Assembly (NCBI GenBank): GCA_900111435.1
Contig: FOIY01000002.1
Span: 248,001-312,000, forward strand
Length of the DNA stretch: 64,000 nucleotides
Direction of reading: 5' to 3'
From: Ruminococcaceae bacterium KH2T8
GTDB lineage: Bacteria > Bacillota > Clostridia > Saccharofermentanales > Saccharofermentanaceae
Shown here one piece after another: positions 27,394 through 36,274 of this stretch (the stretch's first letter is position 1; the number at the start of each line of letters is the position of its first letter). The notes below the pieces were generated by a model. The model searched no databases and had not been told where the DNA came from. It worked only from the letters and a program-made list of their open reading frames with translations. A program made the position numbers and the translations under genes.

Positions 27394-28590
27394 ATGCCGG
27401 AATATAAGTATCGGGCACAGGACAGCAAAGGTAAGGTCATAAAGGGTAAGGCCGAAGCTTATGACGAGACTGATCTTCAGAAGCGTTTCCATGACGCCGG
27501 TCTTTTACTCCTGGATGTAAAGCCTGTTGTTAAGAATATCGCACTTAAGCCTCTGAAGAAGACACAGCTCGCAGATTTCTGCCGCCAGCTCGGAACGCTC
27601 ACCAAGGCGGGTGTTACGCTCGTTAAGGCGCTTGAAATCGTAGCTAATGACGAGGCGCTTTCTCCTTATGAAAGACAGCTCTATATCAAGCTTCGTGACA
27701 GAGTTGTACAGGGTGTTGCTTTATCTGCAGTCATGACTGAGCTCGAACCCGCATTCCCGCAGCTTCTTATATTCATGCTCAAGGCCGCTGAGACATCAGG
27801 TTCACTCGATAACACTTGCTTGAGGCTCGCTGACCAGTTTACTAAGGATGCACAGCTCGAGCAGGCAGCAAAGAACTCACTAACATATCCTAAGATCCTC
27901 GCAGGACTTATCGTACTTGTTGTTGCGATCCTCTTCGGTTATGTACTTCCTCAGTTTGAAGAGATGTTTTCCACGATGGGAAAGCTTCCGCTTCCTACGA
28001 GGATCCTGATGGGTATCTCGAACTTCGTAGCTACCAAGTGGTACGTACTCGCGATCATAGTTGTACTGGCGTTTATATTCGGTAAGATCGTAGTTAAGAT
28101 CCCAGTAGTTAAGTACAACATCGATAAGCTCAAGACAAAGGGATTCTGGGGCAAGCTCCTGAAGGTCATCTATTCGGCAAGATTTGCACGTACGATGGCA
28201 TCTCTTTATTCATCCGGTATTCCGATTTACAGCTGTATCCAGATAGCTAGAGGAACTATCGGTAACGAGTATGTAGAAGCACAGTTTGATGAAGTTGAGA
28301 CTAAAGTTCTTGCAGGTAATAACGTTTCAACCGCCATTCAGGAAGTTGACGGATTTATCTCGAAACTTCCCGCTACCATCAAAGTAGGTGAGGAGACGGG
28401 TATGCTCGGACCGATGCTCGAGTCCGTTGCTGATGATCTTGATTTCTATTCGCAGCAGGCGCTTCTTCGCCTGACATCTTATATCGAACCGGTAATGATC
28501 GTAGTAATGGCTACGGTAGTCGGCTTTATCATGATAGCTATCATCCAGCCGATCTATCAGTCCTACTCAACGATTGGTAAAGGTTCGTAA
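27394..28590 (+). CDS. pilC: Type IV pilus inner-membrane platform protein
   Basis: 398 residues, standard PilC/GspF length. The N-terminus MPEYKYRAQDSKGKVIKGKAEA is the family signature. There are two repeated T2SSF domains: the first about 60-185 (FCRQLGTLTKAGVTLVKALEIV), the second about 265-390 (FARTMASLYSSGIPIYSCIQIA). Three membrane helices lie near 170-190, 210-230 and 370-392. PilC transmits force from the ATPase to the pilin. It is followed 15 nt later by the pilM-pilN fusion. Confidence 0.95.
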   Translation: MPEYKYRAQDSKGKVIKGKAEAYDETDLQKRFHDAGLLLLDVKPVVKNIALKPLKKTQLADFCRQLGTLTKAGVTLVKALEIVANDEALSPYERQLYIKLRDRVVQGVALSAVMTELEPAFPQLLIFMLKAAETSGSLDNTCLRLADQFTKDAQLEQAAKNSLTYPKILAGLIVLVVAILFGYVLPQFEEMFSTMGKLPLPTRILMGISNFVATKWYVLAIIVVLAFIFGKIVVKIPVVKYNIDKLKTKGFWGKLLKVIYSARFARTMASLYSSGIPIYSCIQIARGTIGNEYVEAQFDEVETKVLAGNNVSTAIQEVDGFISKLPATIKVGEETGMLGPMLESVADDLDFYSQQALLRLTSYIEPVMIVVMATVVGFIMIAIIQPIYQSYSTIGKGS

Positions 28591-28605
28591 GAAAGGAGAG
28601 TAAAT

Positions 28606-30099
28606 ATGTCTATAGTTGTATTTCTCTCAAATACTAATCTGCAGGTTGCAGTAGGCAACGCGACCGCTACAGGTGTTAAGATAACGAAGCTCTTCTCAGC
28701 TCCGTTGCCTGAAGGTGCAGTTCTTAACGGTGTAGTAATGGATCAGGATCTTGTTACTCAGACCGTCAAGACAGCATGGGATCTTAATAAGCTTCCTAAG
28801 TCTGAGATAACTCTGATCATCAATTCTCCTCAGCTTCGTGCATCGAGAGTAGATGTTCCCATTACATCAGACAAGAAGACAACGGAGTTTATTGCCAGAG
28901 AGACTTCAGATTCCGATTACGGCAGATTCCAAAAGCCCGTTACCGGCTGGTATGTTGTTTCAAAGAACAGTAAAGCGAAGACAAGGCATGTTATATATGA
29001 GACAGCCGAGACCGATTTCGTTGAGAAGTATGTTGAGATCTTCGCTAAGGTAGGCCTCAAACTTAAGAGCCTCCATAACGGTGTTCAGCTCGCAACCGAG
29101 TTCTTTACGAGACAGGTTGCCGGTAAGAATGTCATCTACATGATCCTTGACGGTAATTCACTTGTTACTATCTTCTTTGCAGAAGGTAAGTATTATTACG
29201 ATTCAACATCCAGAGTATTCGCTCAGCCCGGTACTCCCGAGTTCGCACGAGAGATCTACGCATCTGTTTCATCTATCCGACAGTTCATATCTGCGCAGCA
29301 TCTGAATATCACGGTTAATGATGTTATATTCGCCGGTATGTCTCAGACTAATGTAAACGCACTGGTCAATGACATCCTGAATATCGACAGTCAGGTGGAT
29401 ATCTCGATGGCTACTCCGCCTAACGGAACTTCTATCTCAAGCGAGCAGAGTTCCTATCCGTTCTATATCTATCCGATCTCAGGTATCAGGAAGATAGACG
29501 AGAAGCTTCCGATCCTAAAGGCAACGAAAGTTACCGAGAAGGAGAAGAAGGCCGCAAGCGGTGTCGGGAAGGTGATCATTCCTTTCGCAGTTCTTTTGGG
29601 CATTGCTATTATCGTATTTGCCGGATTGTTGTACGTTAAGAGCAGCCTCGAGCATGAGCTCAAGAAGATCAAGGACTACAATTCTTCCTCTGATACATTA
29701 GAGCAGGTTGCTGAGTACGATGCAATGTATGACAGCATGGCCGATATCGGAACAATCCAGGGCGGTGTCGATATGCTCGAAAGAGACCTCGACTCTTATC
29801 CGATAGCTGATTCTTCGATAAACAGAATGATCCTTACGGCAGCTCAGAGAAGAAATGTCACCGTTGATTTCCAAAGCTACAGCGCAAGGACAGGCGTATT
29901 CAGTATTACTGCTTCATCCACGACAGTAGATGATATCAACCAGTTTATCGGCGACCTTCTCGATATGGATATCTTCGAAAGTGTAGATTATACAGGTTAT
30001 ACACTCGATTCAGACGGCGAGAACTGGACTATCAACGTTGTATGTTCTCTCGCTAGTCCCGATGCCGCCGCAGAGGATTCAGAAGAGGAGGTGAGCTGA
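28606..30099 (+). CDS. PilM-PilN fusion, pilus alignment protein
   Basis: 497 residues from an ATG preceded by AAAGGAG. Residues 1 to about 300 have the layout of the actin-like PilM: the SPQLRASRVDVP region, FIARET, and the GLKLKSLHNGVQLATEFF and VIYMILDGNSL strands. After a Lys-rich link comes one membrane helix (about 322-345, VIIPFAVLLGIAIIVFAGLLYV), a coiled segment and a small alpha/beta domain (about 400-485), as in PilN. PilM and PilN are normally separate, interacting cytoplasmic and membrane proteins; here they are one chain, fixing the stoichiometry. The family assignment comes from layout and position, so moderate confidence. Confidence 0.75.
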   Translation: MSIVVFLSNTNLQVAVGNATATGVKITKLFSAPLPEGAVLNGVVMDQDLVTQTVKTAWDLNKLPKSEITLIINSPQLRASRVDVPITSDKKTTEFIARETSDSDYGRFQKPVTGWYVVSKNSKAKTRHVIYETAETDFVEKYVEIFAKVGLKLKSLHNGVQLATEFFTRQVAGKNVIYMILDGNSLVTIFFAEGKYYYDSTSRVFAQPGTPEFAREIYASVSSIRQFISAQHLNITVNDVIFAGMSQTNVNALVNDILNIDSQVDISMATPPNGTSISSEQSSYPFYIYPISGIRKIDEKLPILKATKVTEKEKKAASGVGKVIIPFAVLLGIAIIVFAGLLYVKSSLEHELKKIKDYNSSSDTLEQVAEYDAMYDSMADIGTIQGGVDMLERDLDSYPIADSSINRMILTAAQRRNVTVDFQSYSARTGVFSITASSTTVDDINQFIGDLLDMDIFESVDYTGYTLDSDGENWTINVVCSLASPDAAAEDSEEEVS

Positions 30100-30100
30100 T

Positions 30101-30931
30101 ATGGCATTTGAAACTAACCTCAGCGCTAAAGATAAAAAGACTATAGCAGCAGTCTTGAGTGCAGGTGCTGTATTTGCTTTCGGATGGTTTGCGATAAGAC
30201 CGGTCATCATTGATATCGGTTCTACGACAGATGATATCCTGCAGGCTCAAGCCCTTCAGAATCAGTACAAGAGTAAGATCATGAGTCTCACTCCTGCTGA
30301 GGCAGTATTTGAGGAAGCAGTTGATGAACTCTACGATTCGACCGCTGACTACTATCCCATGATGAGAAGCTCAGAAATAGACCGCATGATGACATCTTAC
30401 ATGATCGACTTTGGACTCTATCCTGAGGACCTATACATCACGATGCCGACAAGTCCGGTAGTTGAGGTTCCTTATATCTATTCGGATGTAGAAGCAACTT
30501 CAGCTAATGCAGCAACTCCTACACCGAGTCCTACGCCGAAGCCTACGTCTTCCGGAAGCGGCAGCAGTGCTGTCACTCAGGTTCAGGTCGAAGGTCTGAA
30601 CGTTCCTTATGACAGAGCCAGAGCATCTGCAGTATCTACTGCATCTTCCAGCGTATATTGTGTTGAACTTACATATGTAGTCGTTGGATCTCCCGAAGCG
30701 TGCCAGGCACTGATCGATGATCTCTCAGTAAAGCCTTCGATCAGGCTCACGGGTTTTGAGTGGTCCGAGCTCGATCAGGTAGAAGTTGAACTGGAAGACG
30801 GTACGACTGAGATGGTCGATAATGAGAACGTAAGACTCAGAGTAGAGTTTAATCTTTATATGGTCGATATCGCCGATTACGAGGCGATGGTATCAGATGC
30901 TGTGATCAATGCAGCGGAAGCGGAGGATTAA
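30101..30931 (+). CDS. PilO-like alignment subcomplex protein
   Basis: 276 residues. It has a short cytoplasmic N-terminus, one membrane helix at about 17-37 (AVLSAGAVFAFGWFAIRPVII), a helical stretch (about 45-110), then a Pro/Thr/Ser linker (ATPTPSPTPKPTSSG, about 138-155) and a ferredoxin-like C-terminal domain (YCVELTYVVVGSPEACQALIDDL). This matches PilO, which pairs with PilN. The Pro/Thr linker is unusual. The start is 1 nt after the pilM-pilN stop, implying tight coupling. Confidence 0.75.
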   Translation: MAFETNLSAKDKKTIAAVLSAGAVFAFGWFAIRPVIIDIGSTTDDILQAQALQNQYKSKIMSLTPAEAVFEEAVDELYDSTADYYPMMRSSEIDRMMTSYMIDFGLYPEDLYITMPTSPVVEVPYIYSDVEATSANAATPTPSPTPKPTSSGSGSSAVTQVQVEGLNVPYDRARASAVSTASSSVYCVELTYVVVGSPEACQALIDDLSVKPSIRLTGFEWSELDQVEVELEDGTTEMVDNENVRLRVEFNLYMVDIADYEAMVSDAVINAAEAED

Positions 30932-30936
30932 CGGAT

Positions 30937-32622
30937 ATGGCAGATAACTCCAAGATTCGTATAGGCGATCTGATGGTCTCCGCCGGATACATTACCGAAG
31001 ACCAGCTCAAAGAAGCCTTAACCATACAAAAGCAATCGGGCGGTAAGCGAATCGGTCAGACGCTGATCGACCTGGGCTACGTTACGGAAGCTCAGATGCT
31101 CTCGGCTCTTGCTGACAGACTTGATATGCAGTTAGTAGATCTCGGATCGGTATCTATTGATCCTGAGACTGTTAAACTTATTCCAAAGCAGATGGCAGAT
31201 CAGTATGTAATGCTTCCTCTCGTACAGGAAGACGGTCAGGTAATACTTGCCGTTAATGATCCTCTTAACCTTTATGCCATCGAGGATATCAGGCAGACGA
31301 TCGGTATGCCCGTAAGGACTGTTATCGCTGAAGAGCAGGCTCTTAAGGATGCTATTGATTATCATTATGCCGGTATCAAGGCTCAGATGGCTGCAGAGAG
31401 TGCCAATGCCAATACTACAGGCACAAATATCGACGAGATCGTTATCGATACGAGTGCCGGTGCAGACGATGCGCCTATCATCAACCTCGTTAACTCACTT
31501 CTTGATAAGGCATTCCAGGATAATGCTTCCGATATCCATATCGAACCGTTCGAGACTAACGTTATGGTAAGAATGCGTATCGACGGTACCCTCATCGACT
31601 ATATCACTCTTCAGAAGAACGTACAGGATTCTCTTGTTGCCAGAATCAAGATCATGGGTGACATGGATATTGCCGAGAGACGTATCCCTCAGGACGGTCA
31701 CTTCAGAGTAAGGATCCAGGGACAGATCGTTAACGTCCGTGTTAACGTAATTCCTACGGTATTCGGTGAGAAGGTTGTTATGAGACTTATCATGTCTGCG
31801 GTTGCTATCGATAATAACCAGACATTCGGTATGACTCAGGAGTGCTATGATAAGTTCACTAAGATGCTTATGTCGCCTAACGGACTGATCTACATTACAG
31901 GTCCTACGGGTTCCGGTAAGTCCACGACTCTTTATAACGCTCTCGGATCACTCTCACAGAAGCCTATTAACATCAGTACCATTGAGGATCCTGTTGAGAA
32001 GAATCTCCCCAGGCTGAATCAGGTTCAGGTTCATCCGACGGCAGGACTTACATTCGAGGTGGGTCTTAGAGCTCTCATGCGTCAGGATCCTGACGTAATC
32101 ATGGTAGGTGAGACTCGTGATGCCGAGACAGCTTCCATTTCCATTAGAGCAGCTGTAACCGGTCACCTGGTTCTTTCGACGCTTCATACAAATGATGCGG
32201 CATCGACAATTGTAAGACTTATCGATATAGGTGCCGAGCCTTACATGCTGTCATCTGCTCTTGTAGGCGTAGTAGCTCAAAGACTTATGCGTAAGGTATG
32301 TCCTTACTGCGCAAGACCCGAGCCGCTTTCACCGAGGCAGATCGATTTCCTGGGTCATGACATCCCCGGTGCCATGAAGGGAGCGGGTTGCGGACAGTGC
32401 CATAACTCCGGTTATCTCGGACGTACCGCTATTCATGAGGTGCTCGTTGTGGATAAGGCAATGCGTAAGATGATCGCCGAAAATGCCGAGGCTGAAGTCA
32501 TGAAGCAGTATGCTATAAAGAATCAGGGTATGAAGACTCTGAGAATGGCAGCTGAACTTCTTGTTCAGCAGGGTATTACTTCAATGGAAGAGTTAGAGCG
32601 TGTTGCCTATAATGATGACTGA
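30937..32622 (+). CDS. pilB: Type IV pilus extension ATPase
   Basis: 561 residues, typical PilB/GspE. Residues about 4-150 form an MshEN-like domain with two similar units (IRIGDLMVSAGYITEDQLKEAL and KRIGQTLIDLGYVTEAQML), a fold that binds c-di-GMP in some homologues. The catalytic core has Walker A GPTGSGKST (322-330), an Asp box (STIEDPVEKNLP), Walker B region DPDVIMVGETRDAETA and the His box GHLVLSTLHTN. The zinc-binding pairs CPYC and CGQC lie about 22 residues apart. It powers pilus extension. No PilT retraction ATPase is present in the window. Confidence 0.97.
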   Translation: MADNSKIRIGDLMVSAGYITEDQLKEALTIQKQSGGKRIGQTLIDLGYVTEAQMLSALADRLDMQLVDLGSVSIDPETVKLIPKQMADQYVMLPLVQEDGQVILAVNDPLNLYAIEDIRQTIGMPVRTVIAEEQALKDAIDYHYAGIKAQMAAESANANTTGTNIDEIVIDTSAGADDAPIINLVNSLLDKAFQDNASDIHIEPFETNVMVRMRIDGTLIDYITLQKNVQDSLVARIKIMGDMDIAERRIPQDGHFRVRIQGQIVNVRVNVIPTVFGEKVVMRLIMSAVAIDNNQTFGMTQECYDKFTKMLMSPNGLIYITGPTGSGKSTTLYNALGSLSQKPINISTIEDPVEKNLPRLNQVQVHPTAGLTFEVGLRALMRQDPDVIMVGETRDAETASISIRAAVTGHLVLSTLHTNDAASTIVRLIDIGAEPYMLSSALVGVVAQRLMRKVCPYCARPEPLSPRQIDFLGHDIPGAMKGAGCGQCHNSGYLGRTAIHEVLVVDKAMRKMIAENAEAEVMKQYAIKNQGMKTLRMAAELLVQQGITSMEELERVAYNDD

Positions 32623-33187
32623 TAAGACTTGTTCTAACAAATTACTTAAAGATCTAAACAGCATACCGTCGCCGATATTTTATATCTTCGCGGCGGTTGC
32701 CGTTTTTTGCGCATTATTTGTGCACGGATTCACGCCGCAGGGATATATGACAACTATTTTTCTCCTGCTACTCGTCGCGTGTGCTTCGGCTGATATTAAG
32801 GATGGTATAGTACCTGATCTGATACTTATCTTTATAGCATTACTAGCCGTAGTGAATTTCTTTGTTATAGAGAAGTGGTCAATAGGCGGTGCGATCGATC
32901 ATCTTTTAGGTGCAATAGTAATATCAGTTCCAATGTTGATACTTGCATTGAGCATCAAAAAAGCATTCGGCGGAGGTGATATAAAGCTCATGGCAGCAGC
33001 CGGATTATACCTCGGATTACGTCCCGTAATTGCCGCTGCAGTGCTTGGAATGTTCCTTGCCGGTGTTTACAGTTTTTACATTATCATATGTGGTAAAAAA
33101 GGCCGCAAAGCCTTGATACGCTTGGCTCCGTTCTTAGTTTATGGTTTGGCAATAATTTCGTTATTTATGAACGACTGGTTAATATGA
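32612..33187 (+). CDS. Prepilin peptidase, short A24-type
   Basis: 191 residues from ATG 32612, overlapping the pilB end by 11 nt; ATG 32615 is equally possible and a GTG at 32600 less likely. Aspartyl protease motifs are present: ADIKDGIVPD (first catalytic Asp) and FGGGDIKLMAAAGLYLG (second Asp in the GxGD context). About six membrane helices. The protein is shorter than classical PilD and lacks the N-terminal cysteine-rich methylase domain, so processed pilins may not be N-methylated by it. It is expected to cleave all the prepilins of this locus. Confidence 0.9.
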   Translation: MMTDKTCSNKLLKDLNSIPSPIFYIFAAVAVFCALFVHGFTPQGYMTTIFLLLLVACASADIKDGIVPDLILIFIALLAVVNFFVIEKWSIGGAIDHLLGAIVISVPMLILALSIKKAFGGGDIKLMAAAGLYLGLRPVIAAAVLGMFLAGVYSFYIIICGKKGRKALIRLAPFLVYGLAIISLFMNDWLI

Positions 33188-33209
33188 TTTTAATTGTGGC
33201 GTAAATGTG

Positions 33210-33238
33210 TTGAAATCGGTTTCGAAGTAGGGTAAAGT
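33210..33238 (+). promoter_or_regulatory. Major pilin promoter
   Basis: TTGAAA (33210-33215), a 17-nt spacer and TAAAGT (33233-33238). A leader of about 65 nt carries AAGGTGGT before ATG 33313. A near-identical arrangement (TTGAAC-17-TAAAGT) precedes the EAL protein gene at 51323. Confidence 0.65.
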
Positions 33239-33312
33239 GCAACCATAAGGTGATCGAACAAGTGATTCGGTTATACAAACTCTAAAAAATTCAACGGAAG
33301 GTGGTGCTCATT

Positions 33313-33711
33313 ATGAAGATGATGAACAAGTCGAAAAAAGGTTTTACATTGGTTGAACTTATTGTAGTTCTCGTTATCCTCGCAGTACTCGCAGCAATGC
33401 TCGTGCCCGCTCTTACAGGTTACATCAAGAGAGCTCGTCAGGAGAAGGACTATCAGATGGCAGCTACAGTACTGACAGCAGCTCAGTCCGCAGCTACATA
33501 TCAGTTCTCGAAGTCTTCACCTGCTTATCCTGTAAATGCTTCTACTTCTTGTGGTAACGGTGAGACAGTAAGAACTCTTGTAGGTACAAGCTTTGATTCT
33601 TGCAACTTCTCAGTTAATAGTTCTACAGGTGTTATCACTGGTGGTTCTGTTAAGATCGGTAATTACACATATACATGGTCTGCATCAACCGGTGAGTGGA
33701 CTGCTTCCTAA
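33313..33711 (+). CDS. pilA: Type IV prepilin, probable major pilin
   Basis: 132 residues from ATG 33313, chosen because AAGGTGGT precedes it. Short basic leader MKMMNKSKKG, cleavage before FTLVELIVVL, Glu at +5, then a long hydrophobic helix and an amphipathic continuation (GYIKRARQEKDYQMAATVLTAAQSAA). The mature protein is about 122 residues. The globular part has two Cys (STSCGNG and DSCNFS) that could form a disulphide. It has its own promoter and a very strong terminator, as expected for the abundant subunit. Confidence 0.93.
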   Translation: MKMMNKSKKGFTLVELIVVLVILAVLAAMLVPALTGYIKRARQEKDYQMAATVLTAAQSAATYQFSKSSPAYPVNASTSCGNGETVRTLVGTSFDSCNFSVNSSTGVITGGSVKIGNYTYTWSASTGEWTAS

Positions 33712-33750
33712 TCTAGATTAGTTTGCTACTGATTTGTTATTAATTTGATT

Positions 33751-33780
33751 AAGGTCGGGGATTCGTCCCCGACCTTTTTT
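33751..33780 (+). terminator. Major pilin terminator
   Basis: AAGGTCGGGGA (33751-33761) pairs perfectly with TCCCCGACCTT (33766-33776) across a TTCG tetraloop, with TTTTTT at the end. It is one of the strongest terminators in the window. Confidence 0.97.
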
Positions 33781-33781
33781 G

Positions 33782-33790
33782 TGCTATATT
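33782..33790 (+). promoter_or_regulatory. Extended -10 giving a leaderless start for the LtaS-like gene
   Basis: TG-C-TATATT (33782-33790) ends 6 nt before ATG 33797, directly after the pilin terminator. There is no ribosome site between them. Confidence 0.45.
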
Positions 33791-33796
33791 AAGAAT

Positions 33797-36130
33797 ATGG
33801 ATAAAAGAAAATTTAGAAATAGTAATTTACTGTTTGTCTTGTTGGCAGTAGTTGTCATTATAATTTATCTGCTCTTTGATGGGTATAACATGTTTAAACA
33901 TTCCTTTGATTATATGAGGGGGAGTAATGTTTATGACAATGTCGCCAGCACTGATTATAGGGAAGAGGTAAATGGTTCAGATATCATAAAAGATATGCTG
34001 GAGCAACATTATGCCAGGGCAATTAATCTTATTATTTCGCTATTCCCGATTGTCTTTATTACTTTAAGATTTCATGTGTCATTTAGCCCCAAAACTAGTT
34101 TCGGTCTGAAGAAGTGGATGCCGTATATAAGATTGATCTTTGGATTTATATTCTTCTATTACGTAATGACGATAAAAACAGTCTTTTCACATGAGCTATT
34201 TACTAATTACTATTCTTTCGGTCATTGGGTTTCGTTCTTCAGAATTATAGGCGCTTTTGCCATTCTTGGCTGTTGTATTATTGATTGGCCGAATCTTATC
34301 AGTGCTGTTAGGAGTTTCCCTTCATTTCATCCGAAATTATATAAGGTAGTGTTTATCCTCTTTATCGCTTTATGGTCTTGTATGATACTTGAGTTTCAGG
34401 TCGGTAGCAGGATGAACATGGCTTCGAGTCTTCTGCTCTATAACATCCTTTACTGGATCATTCTTCAGGTGTTTGTTGACGTAATAACTAGAAATGTTAA
34501 GATAGGTTCTTTTGTAAGTCTTGGACTATCTTATCTTATCGGACTTATAAATGATATTGTGTTCCAGTTCAGAGGAAACTATGTTATGTTTGGTGACCTG
34601 ACGGTAGTACGTACTGCTATGGAGGTTGCCGGAAATTATACCTATAAGCCGTCGTTCTGGTTCTGGTTATCGCTTGGATTATTGTTATCTGCTGTAGTGA
34701 TAACGATAATCTTGAAATTCCCGAAACGTAGTAAGTATGGTGTCAGGGAGGTATTGCTTCGCTCAGGCATAGCTGCTTCTATTGTTGTTTGCGTTATACT
34801 GACATTCACTAACGGCATGCTTTATAAAAACATTATGGGAGTTGCATGGAATTATAATGAGAGTGTTGCGCATACAGGTTATATTCCATATTTTCTCAGC
34901 AACATGAATTCAATAGCTAAGGTGGAACTGGAAGGATATGATGCTCAACTAGCAGCCGATGCCTTAGATAAAGCTCCAGAATATGTAAATAATACATATG
35001 CATCGCCAAATATCATCATAATCCAAAATGAGGCATTCTCGGATTTGTCTGTTCTTTATGATATTGAGACTAATCAAGATTATCTGCCTTATATTCATAG
35101 CCTTACTGAGAATACACAGAAGGGTTATCTTAATATGTCCATAACCGGAGGTCCTACTGCAAATTCAGAATTTGAAGTATTGACTCGTTCTACATTACAG
35201 TTTCTTCCGTATGGTGCCGTACCGTATACGCAGTATATTAATGCTGATATTCCGTCTGTCCCTCAGGTTCTTGAGAGTCAGCCGACCCCATACCATACGG
35301 TAGCATATCATCCATATTATTCATCCGGTTATAGCCGTACTAACGTATATACTCATTTTGGATTTGATGAGATTGTATTTGAAAATAATTTCAGGGGTGA
35401 TTTTCCTGAGAGCGAACTTCCTCGAGAATACTTAAGTGATTCTTCAGATTATAAAAGAGTAGAGCAGATGTATGAAGATTTTAGGAGCTCTTCTGATGAA
35501 CCTTGGTTCTGCTTTAATGTAACTATCCAAAATCATGGTGGGTATACACAAGTTTTCGAGCCAACTGAAGAGAATATGATCTATGTTACTAATTTTCAAG
35601 CTACAGAATCAATTAATAGTTATTTGTCACTTATTAAGACAAGTGATGAAGCGTTCAAAGAATTGATCGAATACTTCTCGCAATGTGATGAACCGACTAT
35701 TATTGCTATGTATGGTGATCATCAACCATCTCTAGATAATGATGCTCTCGAAGTGCTTGCAACTCATGCAGGAGATCAAGTCAACAACTACTATGTCCCC
35801 TATGTTATATGGGCCAACTTTGATATCGAAGAAGTGAATACGCTTGGTGATGCGGAGCACGAACCTGTATTGAATACATTATCAACTAATTACTTTGCCA
35901 GCACTGTATTAGAGATTGCGGGAGTTGAGCTTTCTGATTATGACAGATATTTACTTGATCTGCATGAATCTGTTCCTGCTATTACAGCTATTGGTATTTG
36001 GGACAGTGAGGGAAATTACTATCCGTCAATCGATGCTTGTCCTTATTCGGATGAATTATCAGCTCTCCAGATGGTACAGTATAATCTCATATTTGATGAT
36101 GACGGGCGCCTGACCGACAGATTTGTCTGA
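33797..36130 (+). CDS. LtaS-family membrane phosphoglycerol transferase-like protein
   Basis: 777 residues from ATG 33797 (an in-frame TTG upstream overlaps the terminator). The N-terminal part has several membrane helices (about 10-30, 80-97, 115-135, 150-170, 180-205, 210-230 and 290-345). The C-terminal half is an extracellular sulfatase-like domain: IIIIQNEAFSDL (metal-site Glu), SITGGPTANSEFEVLTRS (nucleophile Thr region), WFCFNVTIQNHGGY and MYGDHQPSLDN (metal Asp-His). LtaS relatives move glycerol phosphate onto polymers or glycolipids. It sits between the major and minor pilin genes, so phosphoglycerol decoration of pilins or of their anchoring glycolipid is conceivable but only inferred. 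Confidence 0.88.
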   Translation: MDKRKFRNSNLLFVLLAVVVIIIYLLFDGYNMFKHSFDYMRGSNVYDNVASTDYREEVNGSDIIKDMLEQHYARAINLIISLFPIVFITLRFHVSFSPKTSFGLKKWMPYIRLIFGFIFFYYVMTIKTVFSHELFTNYYSFGHWVSFFRIIGAFAILGCCIIDWPNLISAVRSFPSFHPKLYKVVFILFIALWSCMILEFQVGSRMNMASSLLLYNILYWIILQVFVDVITRNVKIGSFVSLGLSYLIGLINDIVFQFRGNYVMFGDLTVVRTAMEVAGNYTYKPSFWFWLSLGLLLSAVVITIILKFPKRSKYGVREVLLRSGIAASIVVCVILTFTNGMLYKNIMGVAWNYNESVAHTGYIPYFLSNMNSIAKVELEGYDAQLAADALDKAPEYVNNTYASPNIIIIQNEAFSDLSVLYDIETNQDYLPYIHSLTENTQKGYLNMSITGGPTANSEFEVLTRSTLQFLPYGAVPYTQYINADIPSVPQVLESQPTPYHTVAYHPYYSSGYSRTNVYTHFGFDEIVFENNFRGDFPESELPREYLSDSSDYKRVEQMYEDFRSSSDEPWFCFNVTIQNHGGYTQVFEPTEENMIYVTNFQATESINSYLSLIKTSDEAFKELIEYFSQCDEPTIIAMYGDHQPSLDNDALEVLATHAGDQVNNYYVPYVIWANFDIEEVNTLGDAEHEPVLNTLSTNYFASTVLEIAGVELSDYDRYLLDLHESVPAITAIGIWDSEGNYYPSIDACPYSDELSALQMVQYNLIFDDDGRLTDRFV

Positions 36131-36208
36131 GTGTCTGATATATCTTTCATGGCGTTAATGCGGATTGTCTGTTGATTTTTTGTTAACAGAACGTTCTCTC
36201 TTGATTTA

Positions 36209-36237
36209 TTGATGAAAATCCTCTGAAAGCGTAAAAT
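36209..36237 (+). promoter_or_regulatory. Minor pilin operon promoter
   Basis: TTGATG (36209-36214), a 17-nt spacer and TAAAAT (36232-36237), about 38 nt before ATG 36275. Confidence 0.75.
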
Positions 36238-36274
36238 TTAGTTAAGAAATATTGCGCGATTGGAGGTGAGCACA

